From: Pantoea vagans
Lineage (GTDB): Bacteria; Pseudomonadota; Gammaproteobacteria; Enterobacterales; Enterobacteriaceae
Length of the DNA stretch: 64,000 nt
Direction of reading: 5' to 3'
Assembly: GCF_001506165.1 (NCBI RefSeq)
Contig: NZ_CP011427.1
Coordinates: 372,001-436,000 of the forward strand
Both the position numbers and the translations under genes were made by a program. The first letter of the stretch is position 1. Each line of letters starts with the position of its first letter. This document shows positions 16,089 through 26,558 of this stretch, piece by piece. Under the pieces are notes generated by a model. It saw nothing but the letters and a program-made list of their open reading frames with translations. It ran no database searches and had not been told where the DNA came from.

Positions 16089-16600
16089 GCGAACACGATA
16101 TTCAGGACATCATTGCACCCGATTTACAGGTGCTGTTCTGCGGCATCAATCCGGGGAAATCCTCGGCGCACACCGGTTTTCACTTTGCCCACCCGGGCAA
16201 TCGTTTCTGGAAAGTCATCCATCAGGCGGGATTTACCCGTGAGTTATTGAAGCCAGAGCAGGAGCAGCGACTACTGGAAACCGGCTGTGGTATCACCATG
16301 TTGGTTGAACGCCCGACGATTCAGGCCAACGAGCTGGCAGGGGATGAGCTGCGTGATGGCGGGGCGCGTTTGCAGGAAAAGATCTTACGCTATCAACCGC
16401 GCGCGCTGGCGGTGTTGGGCAAGGATGCGTTTCAGCGGGCGTTTCGTCAGCGTAAGGTGGAGTGGGGCGAGCAGCCACAAACGTTGGGTGAAACTAGCCT
16501 GTGGGTGCTGCCTAATCCCAGCGGTTTGAACCGCGCCTCGCTGGAAGTAATGGCGGCGGCCTATCGCCAACTTCATGATTGGTTACAGATTAACGCGTGA
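16085..16600 (+). CDS. mug: G/U mismatch-specific DNA glycosylase Mug
   Basis: 171 aa. Removes uracil or 3,N4-ethenocytosine opposite guanine in double-stranded DNA. It has the family motifs GINPG at 20-24 (with the Asn that positions the catalytic water) and NPSGLNRAS near 143-151, the wedge that fills the flipped-out base position. The length matches E. coli Mug (168 aa). It overlaps the TetR gene by 4 nt; in E. coli mug also sits beside rpoD and ileX, so the position supports the call. Confidence 0.95.
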   Translation: MSEHDIQDIIAPDLQVLFCGINPGKSSAHTGFHFAHPGNRFWKVIHQAGFTRELLKPEQEQRLLETGCGITMLVERPTIQANELAGDELRDGGARLQEKILRYQPRALAVLGKDAFQRAFRQRKVEWGEQPQTLGETSLWVLPNPSGLNRASLEVMAAAYRQLHDWLQINA

Positions 16601-16687
16601 GCTTGCTCCGCTTAGCGCGGTCCTGTTGTTGTTCAATCTGCTGTTTCTGACTAAACCCAACTCTTTATGGCAAAAAGGAGAGGGATG

Positions 16688-17446
16688 ATGAAACGCATAT
16701 TCGCGCTGGCGGCGCTTATGGTACTGGCGCAACAGGGCGCGCAGGCAGAGACGTTAAAAGTGTTTAGCTCCGGTGGCATGTACCCGGTGATTGAGAGCTT
16801 AAAACAAGACTATCAGCAGCAAACCGGCAATACCCTGCAACTGGAAGCCGCGCCGTCGATGGGTGATACACCGCAGGCGATCCCCAATCGATTAAAACGT
16901 AAAGACAATGCCGATGTGCTGGTGATGGTCGATTACGCCATCAAACCGCTGGAGCAGGCGAAATGGGTCGAGGGTAAAAGCCATCAGGTGCTGGCGCACT
17001 CCTATATCGCGATGGCGGTGAAGCAGGGCATGACGCCGCCGGATATCAGCACGGTGGCCAAGTTTAAACAGGTGTTAACTGAAGCCTCCAGCATTGCGGT
17101 GTCGGACAGCGCCAGCGGCAAATACATTCAAAGTAAGATGCTGGACAAACTGGCCTTAGGGCCGAAGACGGCGAGTAAAGTGTCGGTGATTCCAGCCACA
17201 CCGGTAGGCGAGGCGGTGGCGCAGGGCAAAGCGGAGCTGGGCTTCCAGCAGAACAGTGAATTGCAGGCGGTAAAAGGCATCACCATCGTAGGATTGATCC
17301 CGCCTGCGGTGCAGCAGGACACCCTGTACGGCGCAGTGATTACCCGCAGTACGCAGCAACCCAAGGCGGCAGCGCAGTTCGTGAAGTATCTGCAGAGCGA
17401 CAAGGCGCGCAAAATGATGCAGGAGAAAGGGCTGACGCCGTTTTGA
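16688..17446 (+). CDS. ModA-like periplasmic substrate-binding protein
   Basis: 252 aa with a Sec signal peptide (MKRIFALAALMVLAQQGAQA, cleaved after about residue 20). The mature part is a type II periplasmic binding fold of the ModA family: FSSGGMYPVIESL at the start, a SDSASGKYIQSKML hinge segment near 145-160, and TPVGEAVAQGKAELGFQQNSEL further on. ModA proteins bind molybdate or tungstate for an ABC importer. No modB or modC is adjacent, so this is a stand-alone paralogue and the ligand is open. Two ATGs (16685, 16688) follow an AAGGAG site; the second has the better spacing. Confidence 0.82.
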   Translation: MKRIFALAALMVLAQQGAQAETLKVFSSGGMYPVIESLKQDYQQQTGNTLQLEAAPSMGDTPQAIPNRLKRKDNADVLVMVDYAIKPLEQAKWVEGKSHQVLAHSYIAMAVKQGMTPPDISTVAKFKQVLTEASSIAVSDSASGKYIQSKMLDKLALGPKTASKVSVIPATPVGEAVAQGKAELGFQQNSELQAVKGITIVGLIPPAVQQDTLYGAVITRSTQQPKAAAQFVKYLQSDKARKMMQEKGLTPF

Positions 17447-17454
17447 AGGCAATA

Positions 17455-17480
17455 AAAAACCCCGGCAAGCCGGGGTTTTT
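17455..17480. terminator. Bidirectional terminator between modA-like gene and rpoD
   Basis: AAAAACCCCGGC and GCCGGGGTTTTT form a GC-rich stem with a 2-nt loop, flanked by A and T runs, so it works in both directions for the convergent genes. Confidence 0.9.
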
Positions 17481-17494
17481 CGTCTCAACGAGGA

Positions 17495-19339
17495 TTAATC
17501 GTCAAGGAAGCTACGCAGCACTTCAGAGCGGCTTGGGTGACGCAGCTTACGCAGCGCCTTGGCTTCGATCTGACGAATACGCTCACGGGTAACGTCAAAC
17601 TGTTTGCCTACCTCTTCCAGCGTGTGGTCGGTGTTCATATCGATACCGAAACGCATACGCAGAACTTTCGCTTCACGCGCGGTCAGGCCTGCCAACACGT
17701 CGTGGGTGGCTGAACGCAGGCTCTCTGAGGTCGCAGAATCCAGCGGCAGCTCCAGCGTGGTGTCTTCGATAAAATCACCCAGATGCGAATCTTCATCATC
17801 ACCAATCGGCGTCTCCATGGAGATCGGCTCTTTAGCGATTTTCAGCACCTTACGGATTTTATCTTCTGGCATCAGCATACGCTCGGCCAGCTCTTCCGGC
17901 GTCGGCTCACGGCCCATCTCTTGCAGCATCTGGCGCGAAATACGGTTGAGCTTGTTGATGGTCTCAATCATATGCACCGGAATACGGATGGTACGCGCCT
18001 GGTCAGCGATAGAACGGGTGATAGCCTGACGGATCCACCAGGTCGCATAAGTTGAGAACTTATAACCACGACGGTATTCAAACTTATCAACCGCTTTCAT
18101 CAGGCCGATGTTACCTTCCTGAATCAGATCGAGGAACTGCAGACCACGGTTGGTGTATTTCTTCGCGATCGAAATAACCAGACGTAAGTTTGCTTCAACC
18201 ATCTCTTTCTTCGCACGACGCGCTTTCGCTTCGCCGATCGACATACGACGGTTGATGTCTTTAACCTGCTCGATAGTCAGGCCAGTTTCTTCTTCAATCT
18301 GCTGCAATTTCTGCAGTGAACGCGTAACGTCGTCTTCAACTTCCAGCAGTTTTTCAGACCACGGCTTATTCATCGCCAGCGCGGCTTTGAACCAGCTTGG
18401 GTTGGTTTCATTACCGGTAAACAGAGTGATGAAGTTCTTCTTCGGCATTTTGCACAGTTCAATACACAGCTTCATGATCAGGCGCTCTTGCGTACGCACG
18501 CGCTCCATCATCACTCGCATACTGTTCACCAGGTAATCGAACTGCTTCGGCACCAGGCGGAACTGTTTGAACACTTCAGACAGATTGTTGATTTCTGCAA
18601 TGGCATCAGCGTGGCTGCGGCCTTTGGCTTTGATGACAGTACGGGCGGTTTCGTACTGTACGCGCAGGTCGTTGAATTTCTCGCGCGCCAGCTCTGGATC
18701 GATAGAGTTATCGTCGTCAGAGCTGTCGTCATCGCCATCTTCGTCTTCGTCTTCGTCGTCATCACGATCTTCTTCAGACAACTCAGAACCCACGTGGGTG
18801 GCAGTAGGCGCGATATCTTCTTCGGCATTAGGATCAACAAAGCCGGTAATGATATCAGACAGACGTGCTTCGCCTGCTTCTACGCGATCGTACTGATCGA
18901 GCAGATAGTTGATGGCTTCCGGATATTCAGCAACGGAGCACTGTACCTGGTTGATACCGTCTTCGATGCGCTTAGCGATGTCGATTTCGCCTTCGCGCGT
19001 CAGCAGTTCAACGGTACCCATTTCACGCATGTACATGCGCACCGGGTCGGTGGTACGGCCAATTTCAGACTCAACGCTGGACAGCACCTGAGCGGCAGCT
19101 TCTGCGGCATCTTCGTCAGTATCGGAACTGTTTTCATTCAGCATCAGATCATCGGCATCAGGCGCTTCTTCAACAACCTGAATACCCATGTCGTTAATCA
19201 TCTGGATGATGTCTTCGATCTGGTCGGAGTCGACGATATCTTCCGGCAGATGGTCATTGACCTCAGCATAGGTCAGATAGCCCTGCTCCTTACCACGGGT
19301 GACAAGCAGCTTAAGCTGTGACTGCGGGTTTTGCTCCAT
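17495..19339 (-). CDS. rpoD: RNA polymerase sigma factor RpoD (sigma 70)
   Basis: 614 aa (613 in E. coli). Primary sigma factor. Region 1.1 is at the N-terminus, region 1.2 contains [16 protein letters not shown] near 98-113, and a very acidic non-conserved insert lies near 190-215. Region 2 has [16 protein letters not shown] (-10 recognition and melting), and region 4.2 has [18 protein letters not shown] (-35 recognition). All are intact. It is the last gene of the rpsU-dnaG-rpoD macromolecular synthesis operon, but here a 489-bp spacer with two hairpin repeats separates it from dnaG. It ends at the bidirectional terminator shared with the ModA-like gene. Confidence 0.99.
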   Translation of the reverse strand: MEQNPQSQLKLLVTRGKEQGYLTYAEVNDHLPEDIVDSDQIEDIIQMINDMGIQVVEEAPDADDLMLNENSSDTDEDAAEAAAQVLSSVESEIGRTTDPVRMYMREMGTVELLTREGEIDIAKRIEDGINQVQCSVAEYPEAINYLLDQYDRVEAGEARLSDIITGFVDPNAEEDIAPTATHVGSELSEEDRDDDEDEDEDGDDDSSDDDNSIDPELAREKFNDLRVQYETARTVIKAKGRSHADAIAEINNLSEVFKQFRLVPKQFDYLVNSMRVMMERVRTQERLIMKLCIELCKMPKKNFITLFTGNETNPSWFKAALAMNKPWSEKLLEVEDDVTRSLQKLQQIEEETGLTIEQVKDINRRMSIGEAKARRAKKEMVEANLRLVISIAKKYTNRGLQFLDLIQEGNIGLMKAVDKFEYRRGYKFSTYATWWIRQAITRSIADQARTIRIPVHMIETINKLNRISRQMLQEMGREPTPEELAERMLMPEDKIRKVLKIAKEPISMETPIGDDEDSHLGDFIEDTTLELPLDSATSESLRSATHDVLAGLTAREAKVLRMRFGIDMNTDHTLEEVGKQFDVTRERIRQIEAKALRKLRHPSRSEVLRSFLDD

Positions 19340-19511
19340 AAGACGGTATCCACACTTCTGTTAATTAGATTGGTGTCGGTCGGCAGCGAGCCAACTATAA
19401 CAGTGAAGGCGTTGTGTTTTTGCCGCTGCCTTCAACGCGGCCAGGGTATTCACCCTTCATATATCGGCACTTAAGCCGCTTGAATTATGTTCGGGCCTGG
19501 CTTACTCGCCA

Positions 19512-19588
19512 TTTTCGTCCCCGGCAGTGCTCGTAATCCTCACGTACTTCAGTACGCTCCGGTTACTGCGCGCTGGCGGTGGCGAAAC
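19512..19588. repeat. 77-bp hairpin repeat, copy 1
   Basis: The core GGCAGTGCTCGTAATCCTCA plus CGTACTTCAGTACGCTCCGG plus TTACTGCGCGCTGGC is identical to that of copy 2. The outer arms (TTTCGTCCCCGGCAG and CTGGCGGTGGCGAAA) pair with three mismatches. The centre GTACTTCAGTAC is itself palindromic. It resembles dispersed intergenic repeats of enterobacteria, but I do not assign a named family. Confidence 0.75.
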
Positions 19589-19645
19589 TGCCTTTGACGC
19601 CGACGGCCCTCGTATTAAGTTTTTTCGAGGCTAACTTACTTGCCA

Positions 19646-19723
19646 TTTTCAACGCTGGCAGTGCTCGTAATCCTCACGTACTTCAGTACGCTCCGGTTAC
19701 TGCGCGCTGGCAGCGTTGAAACT
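19646..19723. repeat. 78-bp hairpin repeat, copy 2
   Basis: Same core and orientation as copy 1, 134 bp away. The outer arms are different (TTTCAACGCTGGCAG and CTGGCAGCGTTGAAA) yet pair with only one mismatch. Change of sequence with pairing kept indicates that the folded form is what is conserved. Confidence 0.75.
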
Positions 19724-19828
19724 GGCTGCGACGTTAACGCCTCTCGTACGGTGCGCTTTTCAACGGGCCGGACGAACAAACCAAAACGGGGCTTTAACAG
19801 CCTTCGGCGTTCTGGTCTGGTATAAATC

Positions 19829-21574
19829 TTATTTTTTCGCTAATGCCTGGCTTAATGCCCAGAACTCGCGGCGTTCGGCGGCGCTCAGGCCTTCGGTTCG
19901 GTCACGCGCGATAAGCGCTTCGAGGCGCTGTTCAAGGGCAGAGTCATAAATGCTCGCCAGTGAATCATGGAAGACGGCTTCCGCCTCTTCATCCACTATC
20001 ATGTGGTTCCAGGTTGCCAGCGTTTCAAGGGGCTGGCTAAATTCTGTCCCGCGATATAACTCTAGTAGCTGTCCGGTCGTCAGGCCAGGATTCTCCGTAC
20101 AACGACTGACTAACTCCACAAACAGCGGTAAACCCGCCATCTTTGACTGCTCAAGCCCGTCCAGCGTAGGGACGATGGCGGCAAATTGCGGATTCTGCAC
20201 CAGTAACGCGATCAATACGCGCATGGTGGTGCGCTTCAACGGTGGTGCCGTTGGTGCCGCGCCGCTTTCTGCCAGCTTCGGCATCAGCTTGTCTAACTGG
20301 TTATCGTCAAGAATGCCGAGTTTATTACCCAACGTTTGACGCATATAAATGCGCAACGTTTCACCTGGGATCTGGCTAATCAATGGCAGCGCCAGCGTGG
20401 CCAGCTTGGTTTTACCATCGCGCGTGCTCAGATCGACCTGCGGCATCAGGCTGTCGAATAAAAACGTGGAGAGCGGCAGTGCCTGCTCCATCCGCGCTTC
20501 GAAGGCGTCTTTACCCTCTTTTCGCACCAGCGTGTCCGGATCCTCGCCATCAGGCAAAAACATAAAGCGTAGCTGACGACCGTCATTCATGTAAGGCAAT
20601 GCGGTTTCCAGTGCCCGCCATGCGGCTTCGCGCCCGGCACGGTCGCCGTCATAACAACAAATCACTGTGTCGGTCGAACGGAACAGCAACTGAATGTGTT
20701 CCGCCGTGGTCGAGGTGCCGAGTGAAGCAACGGCATAATCGATGCCGAATTGCGCCAACGCCACCACGTCCATATAGCCTTCCACCACCAGTAAACGCGC
20801 CGGTTGCGGGTGATTTTTTAATGCTTCATACAGGCCATACAACTGACGGCCTTTATGGAAAATCGGGGTTTCAGGGGAGTTGAGATACTTAGGCGTGTCG
20901 TTGCCCAGTACGCGTCCACCAAAGCCAATGACGCGCCCACGCTTATCGCGAATCGGGAACATCACGCGATCGCGAAAACGATCGTAAGTCCGGCCTGAAT
21001 CGTTACTGACCAGCATGCCCGCTTCCATCAAGGATTCGCGGTCTTCTTTTTGCTGACCAAACCGTTTCAGTGCGTTATCCCATCCTGCGGGTGCATAACC
21101 AATAGCGAAGTGGTCGATCACTTGCTGGCTGAGACCGCGCGTGGCGAGATAATTTTGTGCAGATGTCGCTTGCGGGTTACGCAGGCTTTGCTGATAGAAA
21201 CCGTCAAGGCCTTCTAACAGCTGATAAAGGCTTTGACGCTGATGGCGTTCCATTGGGCTAGGGCCGTTGCCCGCTTCATACGGCACTTCTAAGCCGTGCT
21301 GCGTAGCCAGCTCCTCAACGCTCTCAACGAAATCCAGACGATCGTGATTCATCAGGAAATCGATGGCGTTCCCTTTGGCGCCACAGCCGAAGCAGTAATA
21401 GAACTGCTTCTCACCACTTACGGTGAAAGAGGGGGTTTTCTCGTTATGAAAAGGACAGCACGCGTGATAGTTCTTACCCTGCTTCTTGAGCTTAACGCGG
21501 GCATCGATAAGATCCACGATGTCCGTGCGTGCCAGTAAGTCATTGATAAATACGCGTGGAATTCGTCCAGCCAT
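19829..21574 (-). CDS. dnaG: DNA primase DnaG
   Basis: 581 aa, the same length as E. coli DnaG. Makes RNA primers at the replication fork together with DnaB. The N-terminal zinc-binding domain has C-x2-H (CPFH) and YCFGCG near residues 40-65. The catalytic core contains the Toprim residues VVEGYMDVVAL near 260-275 and DGDRAGREAA near 309-318. The C-terminal helical domain (about 430-581) binds DnaB helicase. It is downstream of rpsU on the same strand, separated by the operon's internal terminator hairpin. All catalytic motifs are intact. Confidence 0.98.
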   Translation of the reverse strand: MAGRIPRVFINDLLARTDIVDLIDARVKLKKQGKNYHACCPFHNEKTPSFTVSGEKQFYYCFGCGAKGNAIDFLMNHDRLDFVESVEELATQHGLEVPYEAGNGPSPMERHQRQSLYQLLEGLDGFYQQSLRNPQATSAQNYLATRGLSQQVIDHFAIGYAPAGWDNALKRFGQQKEDRESLMEAGMLVSNDSGRTYDRFRDRVMFPIRDKRGRVIGFGGRVLGNDTPKYLNSPETPIFHKGRQLYGLYEALKNHPQPARLLVVEGYMDVVALAQFGIDYAVASLGTSTTAEHIQLLFRSTDTVICCYDGDRAGREAAWRALETALPYMNDGRQLRFMFLPDGEDPDTLVRKEGKDAFEARMEQALPLSTFLFDSLMPQVDLSTRDGKTKLATLALPLISQIPGETLRIYMRQTLGNKLGILDDNQLDKLMPKLAESGAAPTAPPLKRTTMRVLIALLVQNPQFAAIVPTLDGLEQSKMAGLPLFVELVSRCTENPGLTTGQLLELYRGTEFSQPLETLATWNHMIVDEEAEAVFHDSLASIYDSALEQRLEALIARDRTEGLSAAERREFWALSQALAKK

Positions 21575-21608
21575 AAGCCCCGGTTTTTCAGCTCATAAAC
21601 GGCAACAA

Positions 21609-21635
21609 GCCGCGCTTCCTTTCGGAAAGCACGGC
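21609..21635 (-). terminator. Partial terminator between rpsU and dnaG
   Basis: On the minus strand GCCGTGCTTTCC pairs with GGAAGCGCGGC around GAAA, with one bulge and one mismatch, followed by TTGTTG. In E. coli an internal terminator at the same place lowers dnaG expression relative to rpsU, and the location here is the same. Confidence 0.6.
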
Positions 21636-21692
21636 CTCTTACTTGACTCTGTCTGCGTTTAACACGCGACGGAAGCGAACTTCCGAAAGAAA

Positions 21693-21986
<294 letters not shown>

Positions 21987-22187
21987 TCAGCCGCGGCTGA
22001 CTTGTAAAGCACCATGAACAATTTAGAACCAACAGAGACATGTGTCATCGCGGCTGCCGGTTTTTTCAGGCCGTGGAGTATAGCGCACTCTTTGTGCGAC
22101 AGAAAAACACTTTTTCCTGGCAAACTGCTCCGGCGTGTGATTTGCCTGTGCTACACTGCGCGCCGCAAGAAGAGGGTGATAAAAGCT

Positions 22188-23201
22188 ATGCGAGTTCTGG
22201 GTATTGAAACGTCCTGCGATGAAACCGGCATCGCGATCTATGACGATGCGTCCGGTCTATTGGCGAATCAACTATATAGCCAGGTGAAACTGCACGCCGA
22301 TTACGGCGGAGTGGTGCCCGAACTGGCATCGCGTGACCATGTGCGTAAAACCGTGCCGCTGATTCAGGCCGCGCTTAAAGAGGCCGGACTGGCAGCGAAA
22401 GACATTGATGCAGTAGCCTATACCGCAGGCCCAGGTCTGGTGGGCGCATTGCTGGTGGGCGCCACCATTGGCCGTGCGCTGGCGTTTGCCTGGAACGTGC
22501 CGGCGGTGCCTGTCCATCACATGGAAGGCCATTTGTTAGCGCCGATGCTGGAAGAGAATCCGCCAGAATTCCCGTTTGTCGCGCTGCTGGTTTCCGGCGG
22601 TCACACGCAGTTGATTAGCGTTACCGGTGTGGGTGAATACACCTTACTGGGCGAATCGATTGACGACGCCGCCGGTGAAGCCTTCGATAAAACCGCCAAA
22701 CTGCTCGGTCTGGATTATCCCGGCGGTCCCATGCTCTCACGCATGGCGCAGCAAGGAACACCGGGCCGTTTTAAGTTCCCACGCCCGATGACCGATCGCC
22801 CAGGGCTGGATTTCAGCTTCTCGGGTCTGAAAACCTTCGCCGCGAACACCATTCGTGAGCATAACAGCGACGAACAGGCTCGCGCAGATATCGCCCGGGC
22901 GTTTGAAGATGCGGTGGTGGATACGCTGATGATCAAGTGCAAACGCGCGCTGGAGCAGACCGGGTTTAAACGCCTGGTGATTGCCGGTGGTGTGAGTGCC
23001 AACCGTACGCTGCGTGAACGCATGGCCGAGATGATGCAAAAGCGTGGTGGCGAGGTGTTCTATGCCCGTCCGGAGTTTTGCACCGATAACGGCGCGATGA
23101 TTGCCTATGCCGGCATGGTGCGGCTGAAAGGCGGCACACGTGGTGAACTCGGCGTTACCGTGCGGCCGCGCTGGCCGCTGGCAGAATTACCCGCCATCTA
23201 A
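22188..23201 (+). CDS. tsaD: tRNA N6-adenosine threonylcarbamoyltransferase TsaD
   Basis: 337 aa, the same length as E. coli TsaD (formerly Gcp/YgjD). Transfers threonylcarbamoyl from TC-AMP to A37 of ANN-decoding tRNAs, with TsaB and TsaE. It belongs to the ASKHA fold: [10 protein letters not shown] near residues 5-14, metal ligands in VHHMEGH near 110-115, LVSGGHTQL near 130-140, and a final Asp in [11 protein letters not shown]. The ATG at 22188 is chosen because the protein then begins MRVLGIETS as in the family. It is divergent from rpsU and convergent with plsY. Confidence 0.98.
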   Translation: MRVLGIETSCDETGIAIYDDASGLLANQLYSQVKLHADYGGVVPELASRDHVRKTVPLIQAALKEAGLAAKDIDAVAYTAGPGLVGALLVGATIGRALAFAWNVPAVPVHHMEGHLLAPMLEENPPEFPFVALLVSGGHTQLISVTGVGEYTLLGESIDDAAGEAFDKTAKLLGLDYPGGPMLSRMAQQGTPGRFKFPRPMTDRPGLDFSFSGLKTFAANTIREHNSDEQARADIARAFEDAVVDTLMIKCKRALEQTGFKRLVIAGGVSANRTLRERMAEMMQKRGGEVFYARPEFCTDNGAMIAYAGMVRLKGGTRGELGVTVRPRWPLAELPAI

Positions 23202-23205
23202 AACG

Positions 23206-23232
23206 AAAAAACCGGCATCGCGCCGGTTTTTT
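23206..23232. terminator. Bidirectional terminator between tsaD and plsY
   Basis: AAAAAACCGGC and GCCGGTTTTTT form a stem around ATCGC with A and T runs on the two sides, between convergent genes. It abuts the plsY stop codon. Confidence 0.85.
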
Positions 23233-23831
23233 TATTTCTTCTTCTTCCGCTTCCAAATCTTATTTTCCTGGCCGCGCCACAGGCGCTGGATGTTGTCGTG
23301 GTGACGTAACAATATCAAACAGGACAGCATCGAAACCGGGAAGGTGAACTGCGGTTTGAACCACCAGACGTAGAAAGGGGCAATCAGTGCGCTGACAATC
23401 GCGCCAAGTGATGAATAGCCGCTTAACAACACGGTTAAAAGCCAGGTGCCGGTCATCAACCCCGTTAAATCCCAGCCAATCGGCGCAATCGCGCCAAACG
23501 CTGTTGCGACGCCTTTTCCACCGCGAAAACGGAAAAATACCGGATAGATATGGCCGAGGCAGGCGGCTATGGCTGTCAGGCCCAGATACATCGGTGTGAC
23601 GTGCAGCAGGTAGGCAATCCATACCGGCAGCATACCCTTAGCTACATCAAATATCAGTACTGCGGCTGCAGGGACTTTGCCGCCAATGCGCAATACGTTG
23701 GTGGCACCAGGGTTGCCGGAACCGGCAGTACGCGGATCGGGTAAACGCGCGAGTTTACAAACCAGTATCGCACTGGAAATCGAACCGCAAAGATACGCGA
23801 AAATAATCATACCAAGCGCGATAGCACTCAT
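23232..23831 (-). CDS. plsY: Glycerol-3-phosphate acyltransferase PlsY
   Basis: 199 aa. An integral membrane enzyme using acyl-phosphate to acylate glycerol-3-phosphate, the first step of phospholipid synthesis. About five hydrophobic segments are visible. The family motifs are [12 protein letters not shown] near 37-48, [15 protein letters not shown] near 95-109 and a C-terminal [12 protein letters not shown]. The tail KIWKRKKKK is strongly basic and cytoplasmic. The ATG at 23831 gives the family N-terminus; the upstream extension is not conserved in form. It is divergent from folB, as in E. coli. Confidence 0.96.
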   Translation of the reverse strand: MSAIALGMIIFAYLCGSISSAILVCKLARLPDPRTAGSGNPGATNVLRIGGKVPAAAVLIFDVAKGMLPVWIAYLLHVTPMYLGLTAIAACLGHIYPVFFRFRGGKGVATAFGAIAPIGWDLTGLMTGTWLLTVLLSGYSSLGAIVSALIAPFYVWWFKPQFTFPVSMLSCLILLRHHDNIQRLWRGQENKIWKRKKKK

Positions 23832-23938
23832 AGCCTCGTACCGTTCCTTTTGGGTCGTTTTGTTCTCGATAAGCGTGGATAATACGCATAATCCGCCGGA
23901 AGTGGTATCCGGCATAGCCAAAAACAGAGACTGACATC

Positions 23939-24298
23939 ATGGATATCGTATTTATAGAACAACTCACCGTGTTCACCACCATTGGCGTTTACGATTGGGA
24001 ACAGGGCATGCAGCAGAAGCTGGTGCTCGATGTCGAAATGGCGTGGGACAACCGCCGTGCGGCGGTTAGCGACGATGTGAATGACTGTTTGAGCTACGCC
24101 GATGTCACGGAAGTGATCCTCAATCATTTGCAGGGCCAGCGCTTTGCCTTAGTGGAACGCGTGGCGGAAGAAATTGCCGATCTGTTGATGAACCGTTTCA
24201 AAACTCCCGGCGTGCGTATCAAGGTCGGTAAACCGGGTGCCGTTGCCCAAGCCGCGACCGTTGGCGTGCGTATCGAGCGCGGGACTATTCCTAAATAA
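23939..24298 (+). CDS. folB: Dihydroneopterin aldolase FolB
   Basis: 119 aa. Converts 7,8-dihydroneopterin to 6-hydroxymethyl-7,8-dihydropterin and glycolaldehyde in folate synthesis. Visible family residues are IGVYDWEQ near 16-23 (the Glu binds the pterin), LSYADVTEVI near 50-60, LVERVAEEIADLL near 71-83 and a Lys in VRIKVGKPGAV near 97-101. The length is normal. It starts 107 bp from the plsY start on the opposite strand, and a terminator-like hairpin separates it from uppP. Confidence 0.97.
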   Translation: MDIVFIEQLTVFTTIGVYDWEQGMQQKLVLDVEMAWDNRRAAVSDDVNDCLSYADVTEVILNHLQGQRFALVERVAEEIADLLMNRFKTPGVRIKVGKPGAVAQAATVGVRIERGTIPK

Positions 24299-24430
24299 AC
24301 TCTCCGTGATTGCCATCACAATGAAACCAAACCAAATTATGGTGTGTCTCACTTGAGGCCGTTGCGTTAACGGGCGCGAAGTGACCGATTTTCTTAAGGT
24401 TTCCTTCAGCGTGGCGCGGGCATAATTTCA

Positions 24431-24458
24431 GGCGGTAGCACCTTGCGACCGCCTTTTT
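24431..24458 (+). terminator. Terminator after folB, just before uppP
   Basis: GGCGGT (24431-24436) pairs with ACCGCC (24448-24453) and is followed by TTTTT. It ends folB transcription 31 bp before the uppP start, so uppP's promoter or an antitermination step must act around it. Confidence 0.65.
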
Positions 24459-24489
24459 ACTGTTTAAAACGGATAGAGGAAAAATTTTG

Positions 24490-25308
24490 ATGGCAGATAT
24501 TCATCAGCTATGGGTCGCTGCAATCCTGGGGGTTGTGGAAGGCCTCACGGAATTCCTGCCGGTCTCTTCTACTGGCCATATGATCATTGTTGGCCATCTG
24601 CTTGGCTTCGAGGGCGACAAAGCCGAAACCTTTGAAGTGGTCATTCAGCTGGGTTCAATTCTGGCGGTGGTGGTGATGTTCTGGCGTCGCCTGTTCGGAT
24701 TGATTGGTATTCACTTTGGTAAAGAGCCACATGAAGGTACCGGAACCGGCAAACTGACGCTGATCCATATCCTGTTAGGCATGGTCCCGGCGGTGGTGAT
24801 TGGGCTGGTATTGCACGATCAAATCAAAAGCCTGTTTAACCCAATCAACGTGATGTATGCCTTGGTAGTGGGGGGCGTGCTGCTGCTGGTGGCGGAATAC
24901 TTCAAGCCGAAACAGCCAAAAGCGGTAGGTATCGATGACATCACCTATCGTCAGGCGTTTATGATTGGCTGCTTCCAGTGTCTGGCGCTGTGGCCGGGCT
25001 TCTCGCGCTCGGGTGCGACCATTTCGGGCGGTATGCTGATGGGCGTGAGCCGCTATGCTGCCTCGGAGTTCTCATTCATCCTTGCCGTACCGATGATGAT
25101 TGGTGCCACCGGATTGGATCTTTACAAGAGCATGGGCTTCCTGACGATGCAGGACTTCCCCATGTTCGCTGTCGGCTTCGTGACCGCCTTTATCGTTGCA
25201 TTGCTGGCGATCAAAGTGTTCCTGGAACTGATTAAGCGTATCTCGTTTGTGTCGTTCGCTATCTATCGCTTTATTGTTGCGGCGGCGGTTTACGCCATCT
25301 TCATGTAA
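24490..25308 (+). CDS. uppP: Undecaprenyl-diphosphatase UppP (BacA)
   Basis: 272 aa. A polytopic inner-membrane phosphatase that recycles undecaprenyl diphosphate to the monophosphate carrier for peptidoglycan and other surface polymers. It contains both catalytic signatures: [16 protein letters not shown] near 15-30 and [13 protein letters not shown] near 170-182. Seven to eight hydrophobic segments are visible. The ATG at 24490 follows a GAGGA site; a TTG one codon upstream is unlikely to be the start. Overproduction of this enzyme is known to give bacitracin tolerance. Confidence 0.97.
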   Translation: MADIHQLWVAAILGVVEGLTEFLPVSSTGHMIIVGHLLGFEGDKAETFEVVIQLGSILAVVVMFWRRLFGLIGIHFGKEPHEGTGTGKLTLIHILLGMVPAVVIGLVLHDQIKSLFNPINVMYALVVGGVLLLVAEYFKPKQPKAVGIDDITYRQAFMIGCFQCLALWPGFSRSGATISGGMLMGVSRYAASEFSFILAVPMMIGATGLDLYKSMGFLTMQDFPMFAVGFVTAFIVALLAIKVFLELIKRISFVSFAIYRFIVAAAVYAIFM

Positions 25309-25325
25309 GCGCGGCGAGCGGCCAG

Positions 25326-26558
25326 TTATGCTGGCCGCTCGTTAATCAACCCTTCCTGCACGGCCATCACACGACGACGCGTCAACTCTTCACGCACGGC
25401 TGGCCCTTTAAAGCCTGCAGCCACCACCTCTTTAGTCGGCACTGATTGAGCCAAGGCAAAAGCCTGGCGCAAATAATCACCTTGCGGATACGCCATGCTC
25501 TCCAACCCGGCACGACCGCGCGCATCGGCTTCACTGGTCAGCGCCATTTTCTCAACGCGGTCGGGTTTACGCCACGCATCGATACGATCAAACAATGCTA
25601 TCAACGATGCCGCCGACTGACGCTCAATGGTGTGAACCACATCGTGGAATTCGGTCACGATCAATGCCAGATCGCGTACCTGATTCGGCACGCGCAAACG
25701 CTGACACAGTGCTTCAACCAGCGGTACACCGGCTAAACCATGGCCATGATGGCTCGGCCATTTTTCCGGCGGAGTCAGCGCCTTACCAACATCGTGGAAC
25801 AGGGTGGAAAAGCGTACGTCCAACTCGTCTGAAAGTGCGGCGGACATCGTCAGCGTCATCAACGCATGCACACCGGTATCAATTTCCGGATGCCATTTAA
25901 TCGGCGCGGGAATGCCATACAGATTATCCAGTTCCGGGAACAGCACCTGAAGTGCGCCACAGTCTCGCAGCACCTGGAAATAGACTTGCGGATTGCGGGT
26001 CAACAGCGCTTTTTCGGTCTCTTTCCAGACGCGCTCTGCGGTGAGATGCGCCAGTTCACCGCTTTCCGCCATTTCGCGCATCAGATGCTGCGTTTCATCT
26101 GCCACGCGGAAATTGAGATGGGCAAAGCGAGCGGCAAAACGCGCCACGCGCAATACACGCAACGGATCTTCATTAAAGGCAGCAGAGACATGGCGCAGAG
26201 TGCGTTGGGCTAAATCCTGCTGACCGTTATAGGGGTCAATCAAGGTGCCATCGTCAGCTTGAGCAATCGCATTGATGGTGAGGTCGCGGCGCTGCAAATC
26301 CTGCTCCAGCGTGACGTCTGGGGCGAATTGCGTGACAAAGCCAGTGTAGCCATTACCGCTTTTGCGCTCGGTGCGCGCTAGCGCATACTCTTCACGGCTA
26401 CGCGGATGCAAAAAAACCGGAAAATCCCGGCCAACCTGCTGATAACCCTGTTCGAGCATATTCTCGGGCGTGGCTCCCACCACCACCCAGTCTCGATCTT
26501 TTACCGGCAAGCGCAGTAAGGCATCACGCACCGCGCCACCGACCAGAAACGTCTTCAC
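25326..26558 (-). CDS. cca: Multifunctional CCA tRNA nucleotidyltransferase
   Basis: 410 aa. Adds or repairs the 3' CCA of tRNAs. The class II nucleotidyltransferase head has GGAVRDALL near 7-15 and the catalytic DRDW near 21-24, then [10 protein letters not shown] near 90-99. A C-terminal HD domain (HPEIDTGVH near 223-231 and LFHDVGKAL near 253-261) carries the phosphohydrolase activity of the gamma-proteobacterial form. The length matches E. coli Cca (412). The end of the gene forms the hairpin CGAGCGGCCAG...CTGGCCGCTCG shared with the end of uppP (about 25315-25341), which could terminate both convergent transcripts. Confidence 0.97.
   Translation of the reverse strand: MKTFLVGGAVRDALLRLPVKDRDWVVVGATPENMLEQGYQQVGRDFPVFLHPRSREEYALARTERKSGNGYTGFVTQFAPDVTLEQDLQRRDLTINAIAQADDGTLIDPYNGQQDLAQRTLRHVSAAFNEDPLRVLRVARFAARFAHLNFRVADETQHLMREMAESGELAHLTAERVWKETEKALLTRNPQVYFQVLRDCGALQVLFPELDNLYGIPAPIKWHPEIDTGVHALMTLTMSAALSDELDVRFSTLFHDVGKALTPPEKWPSHHGHGLAGVPLVEALCQRLRVPNQVRDLALIVTEFHDVVHTIERQSAASLIALFDRIDAWRKPDRVEKMALTSEADARGRAGLESMAYPQGDYLRQAFALAQSVPTKEVVAAGFKGPAVREELTRRRVMAVQEGLINERPA

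Larger units (their letters stand above)
19340..19828. other. Spacer between dnaG and rpoD carrying two repeat elements
   Basis: 489 bp without a gene, within the rpsU-dnaG-rpoD operon and longer than the corresponding E. coli gap. It contains two copies of a 77-78 bp hairpin repeat (listed separately). The rest is unassigned; rpoD's ribosome-binding site is near 19350. Confidence 0.7.

Noticed and set aside
18488..19321. Long plus-strand frame (277 codons) opposite rpoD
   Set aside because: It is antisense to conserved sigma 70 sequence, the Asp/Glu-rich codons of which create it; no start signals support it.
19512..19723. CRISPR-like array
   Set aside because: Only two copies, 134 bp apart, with internal hairpins and no uniform spacers or cas genes.
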